NCBI GenBank assembly: GCA_021108405.1
Contig: JAIOQW010000226.1
Span: 1-49,299, forward strand
DNA from: Methanosarcinales archaeon
GTDB lineage: Archaea > Halobacteriota > Methanosarcinia > Methanosarcinales > Methanocomedenaceae
Reading direction: 5' to 3'
Length of the DNA: 49,299 bases
In this document: piece after piece, positions 16,433 through 25,906 of the stretch
Layout: the number at the start of each line of letters is the position of its first letter
Numbering within the stretch: the stretch's first letter is position 1
The notes under the pieces: model-generated
Database searches by the model: none
The model's input: the letters and a program-made list of their open reading frames with translations, nothing else
What the model was told of the DNA's origin: nothing
Program-made: the position numbers and the translations under genes

Positions 16433-16750
16433 TTATTCTTCTTCTACTTGATCATCCAACCCTAGCTCCCTAAGTGCTATTCTAGTTTCTTCGATTTTTT
16501 GATTTGAAATTCCATCTTTTAAAGCAACTTCCACTTTAAGAATTAATCTTAAATCATTTTCATTAGCAAATTTCGATAGAACTTTCGTATAAAAATTCAT
16601 CCATTTTTGTGATGGTATCTCACCGTCCCATGTTATTTTATGCACAATGTTTCCAATTGGTGAAAAAGTAGATTCGGAATCTGGAAATCCGCCATCTGAT
16701 TCTTTTATAGGAGGAACGTTTGTTCCACCTGTTAGTAAACGATAAAATAT
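16433..16750 (-). pseudogene. C-terminal remnant of a DUF499-like ATPase
   Basis: An open minus-strand frame without a start begins after a stop near 16751 and reads FYRLLTGGTNVPPIKES, a variable linker, then ITWDGEIPSQKWMNFYTKVL and a tail LRELGLDDQVEEE. This is the wording of the extreme C-terminus of the large DUF499-type ATPases, which occur with DUF1156 methyltransferases in archaeal and bacterial defence-type loci. About 105 of roughly 1000 residues remain. It faces the five-gene operon. The family call is from recall and should be verified. Confidence 0.55.
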
Positions 16751-16939
16751 TCAGGACAAAACCAATGGAGATATCAGGGCATAAATTCAGATTTGTTTAG
16801 CTCAGTTTTATTTATTAACCACGAAGGGCACAGAGGCAATAAATGAAACCATAAACTTTATCCTTTAATATAATCCATATCACTGTACAGTTAGTAAAAT
16901 TAAGTCCAAGAACAAAACATCCAATACTATGTGGTAAAC

Positions 16940-18370
16940 ATGAAACAAAAAGATAAAAAAACCATTGTTCTATTCAACCCAATGCCTGTAAAACATCCGG
17001 TAGAGATCAGGAATAAAATGACCACATCTCTCCAGGTTCCACTTATCAATGTCCCGCTTTCTCTTCTGGCTATAGCAAGAATGGTCAAAAACGATTATAC
17101 AATCAAGATCGTAAATGCTGTCGTAGACACCAATTATAAAGAACTGATCCTCAACGCCTGTGAAAATGCACTATGTTTTGGTGTTAGTAGTATGACATGT
17201 TACCAGATCCGGGACGGACTTGACATTTCCATGGCAGTAAAGGAGCGCTATCCCTCCCTTCCTGTTATCTGGGGTGGGTACCACCCCACCACCCAGCCGG
17301 AACAGACACTTAATAACCCTAATATCGATATAGTTGTAAGAGGACAGGGTGAGTTGACCTTCAAAGAGGTTGTGGAAAAATTAGATCACAATTTGCCACT
17401 TACTGACATATCAGGCATATCCTATAAAGAAGAAGATCGTATCATAACCAATCCGGACCGTGATTTTACAGACCTCAATCTATTCCCTCCCATCCCCTAT
17501 GATCTGATCGACGTAGAACGCCATATCAAAGATTATAAATTCGGAGACCGGTGCCTGGATTATTACATCAGTCAGGGGTGTGCAGCAGGATGTCATTTCT
17601 GCTCCGAACCTCTTTTTTGCGGTAGACACTGGTCAGGACTTGAGCCTGAGACTGTGGCATCTGAACTTGAATATCTGGCAAAAACATATAATGTGGATAC
17701 ATTTATGATAAGGGATAGTGATTTTTTCCTGAATGTCAATCGAGTTAAAGAGTTATGTAAACTTCTTATCGAAAAGGATCTTAATCTCCATCTTAGTAGT
17801 GTTAACGGGAGGATGGAGCATCTTTCACGTATAGATGAAGAAGTACTATCATTATCCCGCAGGGCCGGTGTATGGGAGGTCTTCATAGGTATTGAAAGCG
17901 GATACCAGGATGCTTTAGACGCCATGAATAAAGGTGCAAAGGTAGATCAGATAATGTCCTGTACCCGACAGTGCATTAAGCATGATATCGATCTGCGTGC
18001 TTCGTTTATGGTTGGCATCCCGGGTGTGGATACTAAAGAAGAGATAAAGAGGACATTCCAGGCAATGCATACGATCATCTCTGCTTACGGTAAAATAGAA
18101 CGACTTGAACACCTGGACATTCTGCTTTCGTTCTTTACACCATATCCCCAAACCCCTCTCTACAACCGTGCAGTCGAAAGAGGATTGAATTATCTAAAAA
18201 CTCTTGAGGATTGGGGTGACTTTGACCAGTTTGATTTTAAAGCACCCTGGATGCCACAGGAATATCATGATCTTGTTAAAAAATTCAGGGATGGTATGCC
18301 CTGGAACTCGGGATGTGATTTCGATGGGTGGTGTTATTTCTATTCAGGGATAATGGATGAACTGGAATAA
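16940..18370 (+). CDS. B12-binding-domain radical SAM protein
   Basis: The 476-aa enzyme has an N-terminal cobalamin-binding Rossmann domain (about 10-150, with VIWGGYHPTTQPEQTL) and a radical SAM domain opening with CAAGCHFCSEPLFC (CxxxCxxC binds the 4Fe-4S cluster). Such proteins do methylations or carbon-skeleton chemistry, for example in cofactor, lipid or tRNA modification; substrate cannot be inferred. A GTG start three codons earlier (16931) is possible; ATG at 16940 is chosen. It stands alone, 33 nt before adenine deaminase on the same strand, with no shared function apparent. Confidence 0.88.
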   Translation: MKQKDKKTIVLFNPMPVKHPVEIRNKMTTSLQVPLINVPLSLLAIARMVKNDYTIKIVNAVVDTNYKELILNACENALCFGVSSMTCYQIRDGLDISMAVKERYPSLPVIWGGYHPTTQPEQTLNNPNIDIVVRGQGELTFKEVVEKLDHNLPLTDISGISYKEEDRIITNPDRDFTDLNLFPPIPYDLIDVERHIKDYKFGDRCLDYYISQGCAAGCHFCSEPLFCGRHWSGLEPETVASELEYLAKTYNVDTFMIRDSDFFLNVNRVKELCKLLIEKDLNLHLSSVNGRMEHLSRIDEEVLSLSRRAGVWEVFIGIESGYQDALDAMNKGAKVDQIMSCTRQCIKHDIDLRASFMVGIPGVDTKEEIKRTFQAMHTIISAYGKIERLEHLDILLSFFTPYPQTPLYNRAVERGLNYLKTLEDWGDFDQFDFKAPWMPQEYHDLVKKFRDGMPWNSGCDFDGWCYFYSGIMDELE

Positions 18371-18403
18371 ACTTTTTTACACAATACACCAATAACCTTA
18401 CCC

Positions 18404-20134
18404 ATGAACCTTAAAAAAAGGATATTTGCCGGTACAGGGCAGATTAAGGCAGATACTATACTGGAATATTGTAAAATTATAAACGTTAATACTAAAGAAA
18501 TAATACACGGTGACATTGCAATAACATCAGGAATTATATCAGGTATAGGTGATGTCTCGGATTTAAAGGACAGCAGCACCCATATTATTGATATAAACAA
18601 TAGGTACGTATCTCCAGGTCTTATCGACGGGCATGTTCATTTCGAGTCCAGTATGGTAACCCTGTCCCAGTTTTGTACAAAAGCATTACGTCACGGTACA
18701 ACCAGTATCGTAATCGATCCTCATGAAATTGCAAATGTGCTGGGCATACAGGGGATCGAACTGGTACTAAAAGAGGCAAAGAACATACCTCTGAATATAT
18801 TTGTTACCATATCCTCATGCGTTCCTGCCACAACTTTTGAAACCTCAGGGGCTTTACTGGACCGAACCGGGATAGAATCACTACTGGACAATGAGATAGT
18901 AGTGGGACTTGGTGAAATGATGGACTTTCCCGGTGTACTCAGCGGGAATGAAAACAATCTTGCTAAGATCACATCGGCACTTGAGCGCAGACTAATAGTG
19001 GACGGTCACTGTCCCGGACTTACCGGCAGCGAACTGTGGGGATATATGTGTGCAGGGGCATCATCTGACCATGAATCAATTGAATATGAAGAAGCACTGG
19101 AAAAACTGCGTCTTGGTATGATGTTGATGTTAAGGGAAGGTTCGGCAGCCCGGTCACTTGATAGTTTTTTACCCCGTCTGGTCAAGGAAGGTATATCATT
19201 GGAGAATGTATGCTTTGTTACTGATGATAAGCATCCGGAAGACCTGATCTCAGGATATATAAACTTAATTGTAAAAAAAGCCATTGCCCTTGGAGTAGAC
19301 CCATTAACTGCAGTATCTATGTGTACAGTAAATACTGCTAAGCATTATCATGTGGATCATCTGGTAGGGTCAATTAGCATAGGGCGAAAAGCCGATCTGG
19401 TGGTCTTAAATGATCTTGAAAAATTTGCGATCCATTCAGTGTTAGCAGGCGGTATTCCGGTTGATACGCAAATACCTGGATTTACCTATCCCGACTATGT
19501 ATTTAATACCATCAAGTATAAACAGATCGCACCGCAGGACTTAAGAATAATTAATACTCCTGATACAGATGTTACTGTCAATGTTATCAAGGTTTTTCCT
19601 GATATGATATTTACCCAAAAAATTACTAAACAGATCAGGACAGACAAAGATGGTGTAATATTGCCTGATGTGGATAATGATATCTTATGTACTGCGGTAA
19701 TAGAGCGTCACGGATTAAACGGCAATATCGCCTCTGGTCTTGTGCAGGGGTTCAAGTTACGATCAGGTGCTTTTGGCCAAAGTATCGGTCATGATAGCCA
19801 TAATGTTATAGTAAGCGGAACAAACTTTACTGATATGGCCCTTGCTGCTAATGCTATTAGAGAAATGAAAGGAGGAATCGTGTTAGTACAGGGCGAAGAG
19901 GTAATTGATAGTCTCCCGTTGCCCTTTGCCGGATTATTGAGTGTGGATCCTGTTGAGGTCGTAGCTAAAAAGCTCGAAGAGCTACATGGAATTATTAACG
20001 ATATGGGATGTACACTACCGGCACCTTTTATTACTCATTCCTTCATTGCATTGCCTGTAATACCAGAGCTGCGGTTAACTGATATGGGGCTGTTCGATGT
20101 TGGGAAGTTTAAGCCGGTCAGTGTTGTTATCTAA
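18404..20134 (+). CDS. ade: Adenine deaminase
   Basis: The 576-aa amidohydrolase converts adenine to hypoxanthine and ammonia in purine salvage. Family marks are the metal-binding GLIDGHVHFESSM, HGTTSIVIDPHEIANVLG, VDGHCPGLTG, the SDHES motif and VTDDKHPEDL, then the C-terminal domain with GQSIGHDSHNVIVSGTN and LRLTDMGLFDV. Length is as expected. No ribosome site precedes the ATG, and ctttttta about 33 nt upstream may be the TATA region of a leaderless transcript; the same wording precedes alaS. It converges with the KamA-like gene, overlapping 4 nt. Confidence 0.96.
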   Translation: MNLKKRIFAGTGQIKADTILEYCKIINVNTKEIIHGDIAITSGIISGIGDVSDLKDSSTHIIDINNRYVSPGLIDGHVHFESSMVTLSQFCTKALRHGTTSIVIDPHEIANVLGIQGIELVLKEAKNIPLNIFVTISSCVPATTFETSGALLDRTGIESLLDNEIVVGLGEMMDFPGVLSGNENNLAKITSALERRLIVDGHCPGLTGSELWGYMCAGASSDHESIEYEEALEKLRLGMMLMLREGSAARSLDSFLPRLVKEGISLENVCFVTDDKHPEDLISGYINLIVKKAIALGVDPLTAVSMCTVNTAKHYHVDHLVGSISIGRKADLVVLNDLEKFAIHSVLAGGIPVDTQIPGFTYPDYVFNTIKYKQIAPQDLRIINTPDTDVTVNVIKVFPDMIFTQKITKQIRTDKDGVILPDVDNDILCTAVIERHGLNGNIASGLVQGFKLRSGAFGQSIGHDSHNVIVSGTNFTDMALAANAIREMKGGIVLVQGEEVIDSLPLPFAGLLSVDPVEVVAKKLEELHGIINDMGCTLPAPFITHSFIALPVIPELRLTDMGLFDVGKFKPVSVVI

Positions 20135-21642
20135 AAATAGTACCATATGGAACTATATTCATCAATATCTTCTCCATCCTGATATAACCTCTGTAAATAA
20201 TCATATATTGATATATCCGTATAATTATATGGTTCAACCAGTTCGAACTTATATTCCCATGGATAAAAACGATATACACGTCTCCCATCAGGCAGTATCA
20301 TGATCACCTCATGGTTCTGCCATGAACGTAGATGGGATTTTCCAAGTCTCGGCACATTGAATACAGATTCATCTGTTCTCTCCAGCCCGGGAAGAAGTCT
20401 TGCCTCTTCTTCTCTTTCTTGCTCTATTCGTGATATCGGAACCCTGTAATCCTGTGTTTCTCCTTTACCTTTGGTATTAAAAGTATAATACGGGTCAATA
20501 CCTGACTTTTTCATAGTCTCTCTTAGCAAGCAGGTTTCAAACCGTCTGCTGTTATAATAGGTGAAAACCTGCTGGTTGTAGATGTTCATACCTTTTAGCT
20601 TGATCTTCGAAACAGCATCCAGTACATCAGGAGTAAGCTCGGTTGAATGCTGGAAATGAGTGATAATACATAATTCTCTTACTCCTAGCTTATGGTATTT
20701 ACTAAAAATATCTACTAAATTATCAGTAAATCGAAACGGCAGGGTCACCAGGGTTCTTGTCCCTATCCTGATCCGTTCTATATGTTCGATACCTGAGAGT
20801 TTTTCCAGTATCCAGTCAAGGTAATGGTCATTCAATGTCAAAGGGTCCCCTCCGGTTACCAGAACTTCACTGATATACGGATTATTAGCTACCCATTCAA
20901 TTGAATCAATAATGTCCTGTTTGTTGATATCGGTTTTTTTAATGTCTTTGATCTCCCAGTTTCTCTGGCAGTACACACATATCTGCGGACATGAATCATA
21001 AGGTTTAATAATAAGTATGTTGGGATACCTTCGAGTAATTCCGTTAATGGGACTGGTGGATTCTTCTTCCATAAAATCCAGACTGAGACCTTTATTAATA
21101 CTCTCTTTATAATTACTGCAATAATTGATGCCGGGCAGGACCTGGGCTCTTATTGAATGGTCGTATTGTTTATTGTTACTGCTGTCAAATAATGAAAGGT
21201 AGTAGGGTGTTATCTGGAAAATAATACCATATTCTTTAGCCATTTCCAGACCTGTTAATTCATTTTCATCCAGTTTGATAATACTCTTTATAGTATCTAC
21301 ATCTGAGATGATATGTTTTAAGTGCCAATGATAATCTGTCCAGTCCTCCTCATCGGCTTTAAAATATCGAAGGATTTCTTCTTTCATCCGATCTCTTTCA
21401 TCTATCAGGTCCTTATTAAGTCCTGTTTGATACTTACAAAAACTGTTTTTCATTTTCTGTGCATATTCATCAAGAAACTTAGTACGCTCAAGAGCGGCTT
21501 CCCTTCCTTCAAGTGCTAAAAATTGCGGTGTTTCCTTTTTGCTGTATAATCCAGATCTTCCATTTATCCCCCTGAATAAATAGATAAATTCGCAAAGAAA
21601 ACCTTTTGTGATGTTCGCAGGTACTTTATTCTTTATTACCAT
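20131..21642 (-). CDS. KamA-family radical SAM protein
   Basis: The 503-aa protein belongs to the lysine 2,3-aminomutase (KamA) branch of radical SAM enzymes. The cluster motif is C218PQIC222VYC225QRNWE, followed by SEVLVTGGDPL and RIGTRTLVTLPFR typical of aminomutases. Classic KamA proteins are about 420 aa; this one has a roughly 200-aa N-terminal region before the radical SAM domain and the unusual C-x3-C-x2-C-Q-R-N sequence instead of C-R-R. It may act on another amino acid or substrate. No acetyltransferase (AblB) gene for N-epsilon-acetyl-beta-lysine lies beside it. A small unknown gene precedes it by 14 nt. Confidence 0.85.
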   Translation of the reverse strand: MVIKNKVPANITKGFLCEFIYLFRGINGRSGLYSKKETPQFLALEGREAALERTKFLDEYAQKMKNSFCKYQTGLNKDLIDERDRMKEEILRYFKADEEDWTDYHWHLKHIISDVDTIKSIIKLDENELTGLEMAKEYGIIFQITPYYLSLFDSSNNKQYDHSIRAQVLPGINYCSNYKESINKGLSLDFMEEESTSPINGITRRYPNILIIKPYDSCPQICVYCQRNWEIKDIKKTDINKQDIIDSIEWVANNPYISEVLVTGGDPLTLNDHYLDWILEKLSGIEHIERIRIGTRTLVTLPFRFTDNLVDIFSKYHKLGVRELCIITHFQHSTELTPDVLDAVSKIKLKGMNIYNQQVFTYYNSRRFETCLLRETMKKSGIDPYYTFNTKGKGETQDYRVPISRIEQEREEEARLLPGLERTDESVFNVPRLGKSHLRSWQNHEVIMILPDGRRVYRFYPWEYKFELVEPYNYTDISIYDYLQRLYQDGEDIDEYSSIWYYF

Positions 21643-21656
21643 TCCTGAGAGGGCTT

Positions 21657-21929
21657 TTAAGGCAGAGAATTGGGTTTGATTGTGGTTTTAAGAACCCTTA
21701 TACAATCTCTTGCATTCTTTTTCTCAAGAATGTTCAGGTCTTTAAATTGCTTATCCGAATAGATATTAAACAGGTGTTTATCTATGTTGTTTAAATAAAG
21801 AAGTAATTGATGCCTGGCATCATGTAATTTAGTATTTTTTTTTAATATTCGATATATATGAAGATCAGATCTACATAATATTTCAAATAATTCGTCCTTA
21901 CTACATGTTATTAAGTTTTTCATAATCAC
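21657..21929 (-). CDS. Small protein of unknown function upstream of KamA-like gene
   Basis: The 90-aa basic helical protein (MKNLITCSKDELFEILCRS) is unrecognised. It is 14 nt before the KamA-like gene on the same strand, so probably co-transcribed and perhaps functionally linked. It has two cysteines near the N-terminus (8 or 9, and 18), no membrane segment and no known motif. Alternative starts exist at codons 1 and 3. Confidence 0.5.
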   Translation of the reverse strand: MIMKNLITCSKDELFEILCRSDLHIYRILKKNTKLHDARHQLLLYLNNIDKHLFNIYSDKQFKDLNILEKKNARDCIRVLKTTIKPNSLP

Positions 21930-22196
21930 GGATTTTTTTATATGCTGATTAAGTATCTACTTTGAATCCAAGGGTAATTAACACCCTTTCATAATCTGAC
22001 ACCTGGAAGTTGACACGATACTATATTTTAAAATTATTCCTATTTTTTTAAGCTATGAATAACACTATTTTTTAAGTTATAAATATAGCATGATTATTAG
22101 TATTAAAAGTATTGGTTTTAATATAGTATCAAGTATAACTTGATTTACTTATAAATGCTTCATATTTTCATATTATGCTGGTGTGATACTATCCAA

Positions 22197-24113
22197 ATGA
22201 AAAAAAAGAACTACCCTAATAATAACATATGGAATATCAAGGATTCAAAAGAACTCTACAAGATCAATAGCTGGGGAGACGGATACTTTGATATAAACAC
22301 TAACGGCAACCTGGTGGTAAAACCTGGTAATGGAGAAAATGAAATTGAGATTCGTCAGGTGATCGAGTACCTCAAAACAAAAAATATCAACACACCTATA
22401 CTCCTACGGTTTCCCCGGATACTTGAAAGCAGGATACATGAATTATATGAATCATTTACCGGATCAATTACCGAATTCGCATATGATGGAACATATAAGG
22501 GTGTATTTCCACTAAAAGTGAACCAGCGTAAGGATGTGGTAGAAGAGATCATCAGGGCAGGAAAGAAATATCACTACGGACTTGAAGCTGGTAGTAAACC
22601 CGAATTTATTGAAAGTCTGTTCTTCAATCTTGATCCTGAAGCATTGATGATCTGCAATGGCTATAAAGATAAACATTATATCAAGACTGCACTTGCGTTT
22701 TCTCTTATCAGGAAAAATATTATACTGGTAATCGACCGGATAGATGAGATCCATGATGTTATAAAGTATTCAAAAGAACTATCAGTAAACCCAAAGCTTG
22801 GTATCAGGTTGCGATTATATTCAAAAGGCAGCGGAAAATGGGTCGACTCCGGTGGTGAATCTGCTAAATTCGGACTGACTACAGAAGAACTGCTTAGCGT
22901 TATTGATATATTATCCACTCACAATATGCTATGCAATCTGAAGATGCTGCATTTCCATATCGGTTCCCAGATAACAAGGATCCGAAGGATACAGGATGCT
23001 GTAAAAGAAGCTTCCAGGATATATGCAAAAGTCAAAGAAATAGTACCGGATCTTGAGTATTTCAATATTGGCGGAGGTCTTGGTGTTGATTATGAAGGGA
23101 GCAAGACATCTGCAGACTCCAGTACTAATTATTCCATGCAGGAATACACTAATAACGTTGTATTTACTGTAAAAGAGATCTGTGACCAGGAAGGGATCGA
23201 ACATCCTACTATTGTATCAGAGAGCGGAAGAGCTGTCGCAGTATTTCATTCTTTGCTTGTTACACATCTGGTATCTGAAATATCTGCTATACATAGCAGT
23301 AATATCAAACATGATAAGTATGATACTCCCATCATCAATAAATTCCACAGATGCTTTATGGATATAAATACGAAGAACTACCGGGAATCATATCACGACA
23401 GCCTGGAATATAAAGATGAACTTATTAATCTGTTTAATCTCGGTGCGCTCAGTTTGGAAGATAAAGCTAAAGGAGAGGCCATGTTTTATGGGATCTGCCA
23501 GAAAATATTCAAAATTATACACCAAACCCGGGATCATTCCCAGGAATTCGACCGGATAAATAAGTTGATGTCAAAAAGATATATTGGTAATTTCTCCCTG
23601 TTCCAGTCAATGCCTGATTTTTGGGCTGTTGAGCAGTTGTTCCCTATCATGCCTATTCAACGGCTGGATGAAAAACCGCAATGTTTCAGTACTATACTGG
23701 ATATGACATGTGATTCGGACGGAGAGATCGATAAGTTCGTATGTATGAAAGATACCAGTGGTCTGCTTGAGATACATGCTCCTGACAAACAGCCATATTA
23801 TATAGCGATCCTGCTACTGGGGGCATACCAGGATGCCATAGGTGATCTGCATAACCTGTTCGGAGCCGTTCATGAGGCACATGTCATTGTAACAGCAAAG
23901 AACACCTGGGAGATAAAAAAGATAATCAAAGGAGATAGTATAAGTTCAGTGCTTGATATGCTACAGTTCAATAAACAAAACCTGATAAGCAATATCCGCT
24001 CAATGATTCGCGAATCAGTGGAAGATCATGTGATAAGTCAACAAACGGCAAATAATATAGCAAATGATATAATAAAGCAGATCAATGATTATACATATCT
24101 TAAATTTGATTGA
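22197..24113 (+). CDS. speA: Biosynthetic arginine decarboxylase
   Basis: The 638-aa PLP enzyme decarboxylates arginine to agmatine in polyamine synthesis. Marks of SpeA are YKGVFPLKVNQRKDVVEEI with the PLP lysine, YGLEAGSKPE, LHFHIGSQI, FNIGGGLGVDYEGS, VSESGRA, the DFWAVEQLFPIMPI region and TCDSDGEIDKF. A longer frame opens at 22155, but those 14 residues are hydrophobic and unlike the family, so ATG 22197 is preferred. Archaea normally use a small pyruvoyl-type arginine decarboxylase, so a full bacterial-type SpeA suggests acquisition from bacteria. An upstream segment (22129-22150) has a decayed ATATCAAG palindrome. Confidence 0.93.
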   Translation: MKKKNYPNNNIWNIKDSKELYKINSWGDGYFDINTNGNLVVKPGNGENEIEIRQVIEYLKTKNINTPILLRFPRILESRIHELYESFTGSITEFAYDGTYKGVFPLKVNQRKDVVEEIIRAGKKYHYGLEAGSKPEFIESLFFNLDPEALMICNGYKDKHYIKTALAFSLIRKNIILVIDRIDEIHDVIKYSKELSVNPKLGIRLRLYSKGSGKWVDSGGESAKFGLTTEELLSVIDILSTHNMLCNLKMLHFHIGSQITRIRRIQDAVKEASRIYAKVKEIVPDLEYFNIGGGLGVDYEGSKTSADSSTNYSMQEYTNNVVFTVKEICDQEGIEHPTIVSESGRAVAVFHSLLVTHLVSEISAIHSSNIKHDKYDTPIINKFHRCFMDINTKNYRESYHDSLEYKDELINLFNLGALSLEDKAKGEAMFYGICQKIFKIIHQTRDHSQEFDRINKLMSKRYIGNFSLFQSMPDFWAVEQLFPIMPIQRLDEKPQCFSTILDMTCDSDGEIDKFVCMKDTSGLLEIHAPDKQPYYIAILLLGAYQDAIGDLHNLFGAVHEAHVIVTAKNTWEIKKIIKGDSISSVLDMLQFNKQNLISNIRSMIRESVEDHVISQQTANNIANDIIKQINDYTYLKFD

Positions 24114-24145
24114 TCAATGATATCAAATTTATAAGGAGAAAAAAA

Positions 24146-24307
24146 ATGAGCGATGGTGTATATCAAGGCAATATCAAACGTATAGATGATCTCCCAATAA
24201 TGGTTGCCAGTGACTGTATTGATTTCCCTACCTTCTTCCCTAAACCTTTTCACAGCACATCATCTATTTTTTTAAAATGCGGTAGTGCAATAATTATACG
24301 GAAGTAA
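24146..24307 (+). CDS. Short ORF of unknown function after speA
   Basis: A 53-codon frame has a good AAGGAG ribosome site 7 nt before ATG and begins MSDGVYQGNIKRIDDLPIMV. After about residue 33 it becomes low-quality sequence (FHSTSSIFLKCGSAIII), so it may be the first part of a larger gene cut off by deletion. Unrecognised. It lies 32 nt after speA. Confidence 0.4.
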   Translation: MSDGVYQGNIKRIDDLPIMVASDCIDFPTFFPKPFHSTSSIFLKCGSAIIIRK

Positions 24308-24362
24308 GTCAAATCATTAAATCAATACCTTTAATATAACCGTTTTCAATATACCACACGAT

Positions 24363-25265
24363 ATGGAATCGAATATGCTCATTGACCCCTACGGCCGCAA
24401 GATATCCAGCCTGCGTATATCTATAACAAGCAGGTGCAATCTTAACTGCTTCTATTGTCACAATGAAGGGCAGAACGGGTATGAGAATGAAATAAGCCCA
24501 AAAGAGATCGTAAAGATCATCAAGGTTGCTGCGGGCCTGGGTATAAGACGGGTGAAATTCTCAGGTGGTGAGCCACTGGTAAGAACAGATTTTGAAGAGA
24601 TGTTATCATCTCTTCCTTCACTTCAAAATGTTTCTGCTACTACTAATGGTGTACTGTTATCCGAAAGGGCTACCGGACTTAAGACAGCCGGACTGGATAG
24701 GGTGAATATAAGCATGGACACTCTTGACCCCGGGGTCTATGCAAAAATATGTGGCTGCAGCGAGAATATACATCAAAAAGTACTGGATGGTATAGACGCA
24801 GCCGTAAATGCCGGACTGACACCTGTCAAATTGAATATGGTAATGCTGAATGGTTCGAGATCAGATGAACTGGATAACATGATCGATCATATAAAAAGAT
24901 ATAATGGGGACGTGATACTCCAGGTGATCGAACCAATGGATTTCGGTCATAAATGGCAGAAAGTTGATATGGATGCTATTGAAAATAAATTGCAATCCCG
25001 GGCATCTTCAGTTGTTGAGCGTAAATTGCACCGCAGAAAAAAATATCAGATAGACGGTGTGGAAGTGGAAGTGGTAAGACCTATTGACAATTCAAAATTC
25101 TGTGCCAACTGCAACCGCCTCAGAGTAACGGCTGACGGTAAATTGAAACCATGTTTATTGAGGGATGATAATCTTGTTGACATACATCAAGCCAGTAATA
25201 GTGAATTAAAGGATTTATTCTATAAAGCAGTTAAAAAGCGTGAACCGTTCTATAAGGGTGTTTAA
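24363..25265 (+). CDS. moaA: GTP 3',8-cyclase, molybdenum cofactor synthesis
   Basis: The 300-aa radical SAM enzyme makes the first step of molybdopterin synthesis from GTP. It has the N-terminal cluster ligands C25, C29, C32 (SRCNLNCFYCH), the SAM motif FSGGEPL, TTNGVLL and NISMDTLDP, and the second cluster ligands C247, C250, C264 (FCANCNRLRVTADGKLKPC). It ends FYKGV without the C-terminal Gly-Gly pair that reaches into the active site in bacterial MoaA; archaeal members often lack the same tail length. Molybdenum or tungsten enzymes (for example formylmethanofuran dehydrogenase) need this cofactor. Confidence 0.92.
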   Translation: MESNMLIDPYGRKISSLRISITSRCNLNCFYCHNEGQNGYENEISPKEIVKIIKVAAGLGIRRVKFSGGEPLVRTDFEEMLSSLPSLQNVSATTNGVLLSERATGLKTAGLDRVNISMDTLDPGVYAKICGCSENIHQKVLDGIDAAVNAGLTPVKLNMVMLNGSRSDELDNMIDHIKRYNGDVILQVIEPMDFGHKWQKVDMDAIENKLQSRASSVVERKLHRRKKYQIDGVEVEVVRPIDNSKFCANCNRLRVTADGKLKPCLLRDDNLVDIHQASNSELKDLFYKAVKKREPFYKGV

Positions 25266-25906
25266 GTGGATGTCATAAAATAGAGGATAAATGATGTGAC
25301 ATAGGTCTCAATGAGTGCTGCAACGAACAATAATGGTACTATTATAGAAACAAAGAAAATAATTGCACTAATAACTTCTTGCTTAATGTTTATTTCTATT
25401 TTTTTAACTGAGGCTTTGAAAGAGCCGAAGATTAGAAGATTCGTAGAATCTTTGACCAATATTTTTTGAGCCAGAAGTATGCCTAATCTTAACCCGATAC
25501 TTGCACTAAGCAATATCATGGGTATTTCAATGATCCCATGCGGTATCAGTGCGAATAGTACTACTATTACACCTAATTGATCAATAGTCTCAAAGCAGAT
25601 CGCACCTATAAGTACACCGTTGAAAAGGATAAACAAGACCGGCCATATCCCGAAGAATATCCCCATTACCATGGCAAGGAAACTGGTCATGGTATTATTA
25701 AAAAAAATGAACAGCATGATCTTTATATGGGATTCATTAGCGAGCCAGCCGTAAGATTCTTCAAATTGGGCTATTAGACCTTCAACCATTCCCGGGTTGC
25801 TATATGCGGTTATGTATCCGGCTGCGATAGCAAGCGCAAACAGGCATGTGTTGAATATAAAATAATACTTGATCGATATCAAATAAGTCAGGCGATTGTT
25901 AATCAT
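25262..25906 (-). CDS. SpoIIM-like (DUF95) membrane protein with repeat-derived insertion
   Basis: The 214-aa integral membrane protein matches the stage II sporulation protein M / DUF95 family: FIFFNNTMTSFLAMVMGI, FGIWPVLFILFNGVLIG and ALIPHGIIEIPMILL are typical. In archaea the role is unknown. Five or so helices are visible. Residues 151-166 (VKDSTNLLIFGSFKAS) are encoded by a palindromic repeat (25411-25457) in frame, between the amphipathic stretch and the last helices, without breaking the frame. Its ATG overlaps the stop of the DUF63 gene by 4 nt, so the two form one unit. It overlaps the end of moaA by 4 nt, convergently. Confidence 0.85.
   Translation of the reverse strand: MINNRLTYLISIKYYFIFNTCLFALAIAAGYITAYSNPGMVEGLIAQFEESYGWLANESHIKIMLFIFFNNTMTSFLAMVMGIFFGIWPVLFILFNGVLIGAICFETIDQLGVIVVLFALIPHGIIEIPMILLSASIGLRLGILLAQKILVKDSTNLLIFGSFKASVKKIEINIKQEVISAIIFFVSIIVPLLFVAALIETYVTSFILYFMTST
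25411..25457. repeat. Modular palindromic repeat inside SpoIIM-like gene
   Basis: Two modules, GGCTTTGAAAGAGCC and AAGATTCGTAGAATCTTT, joined by the linker gaagattag, match the modules at 4530-4572 and 36803-36829. The element is 47 bp but contributes an in-frame segment of about 16 residues without a stop, so it either inserted in frame or is older than the gene's present form. Confidence 0.75.
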
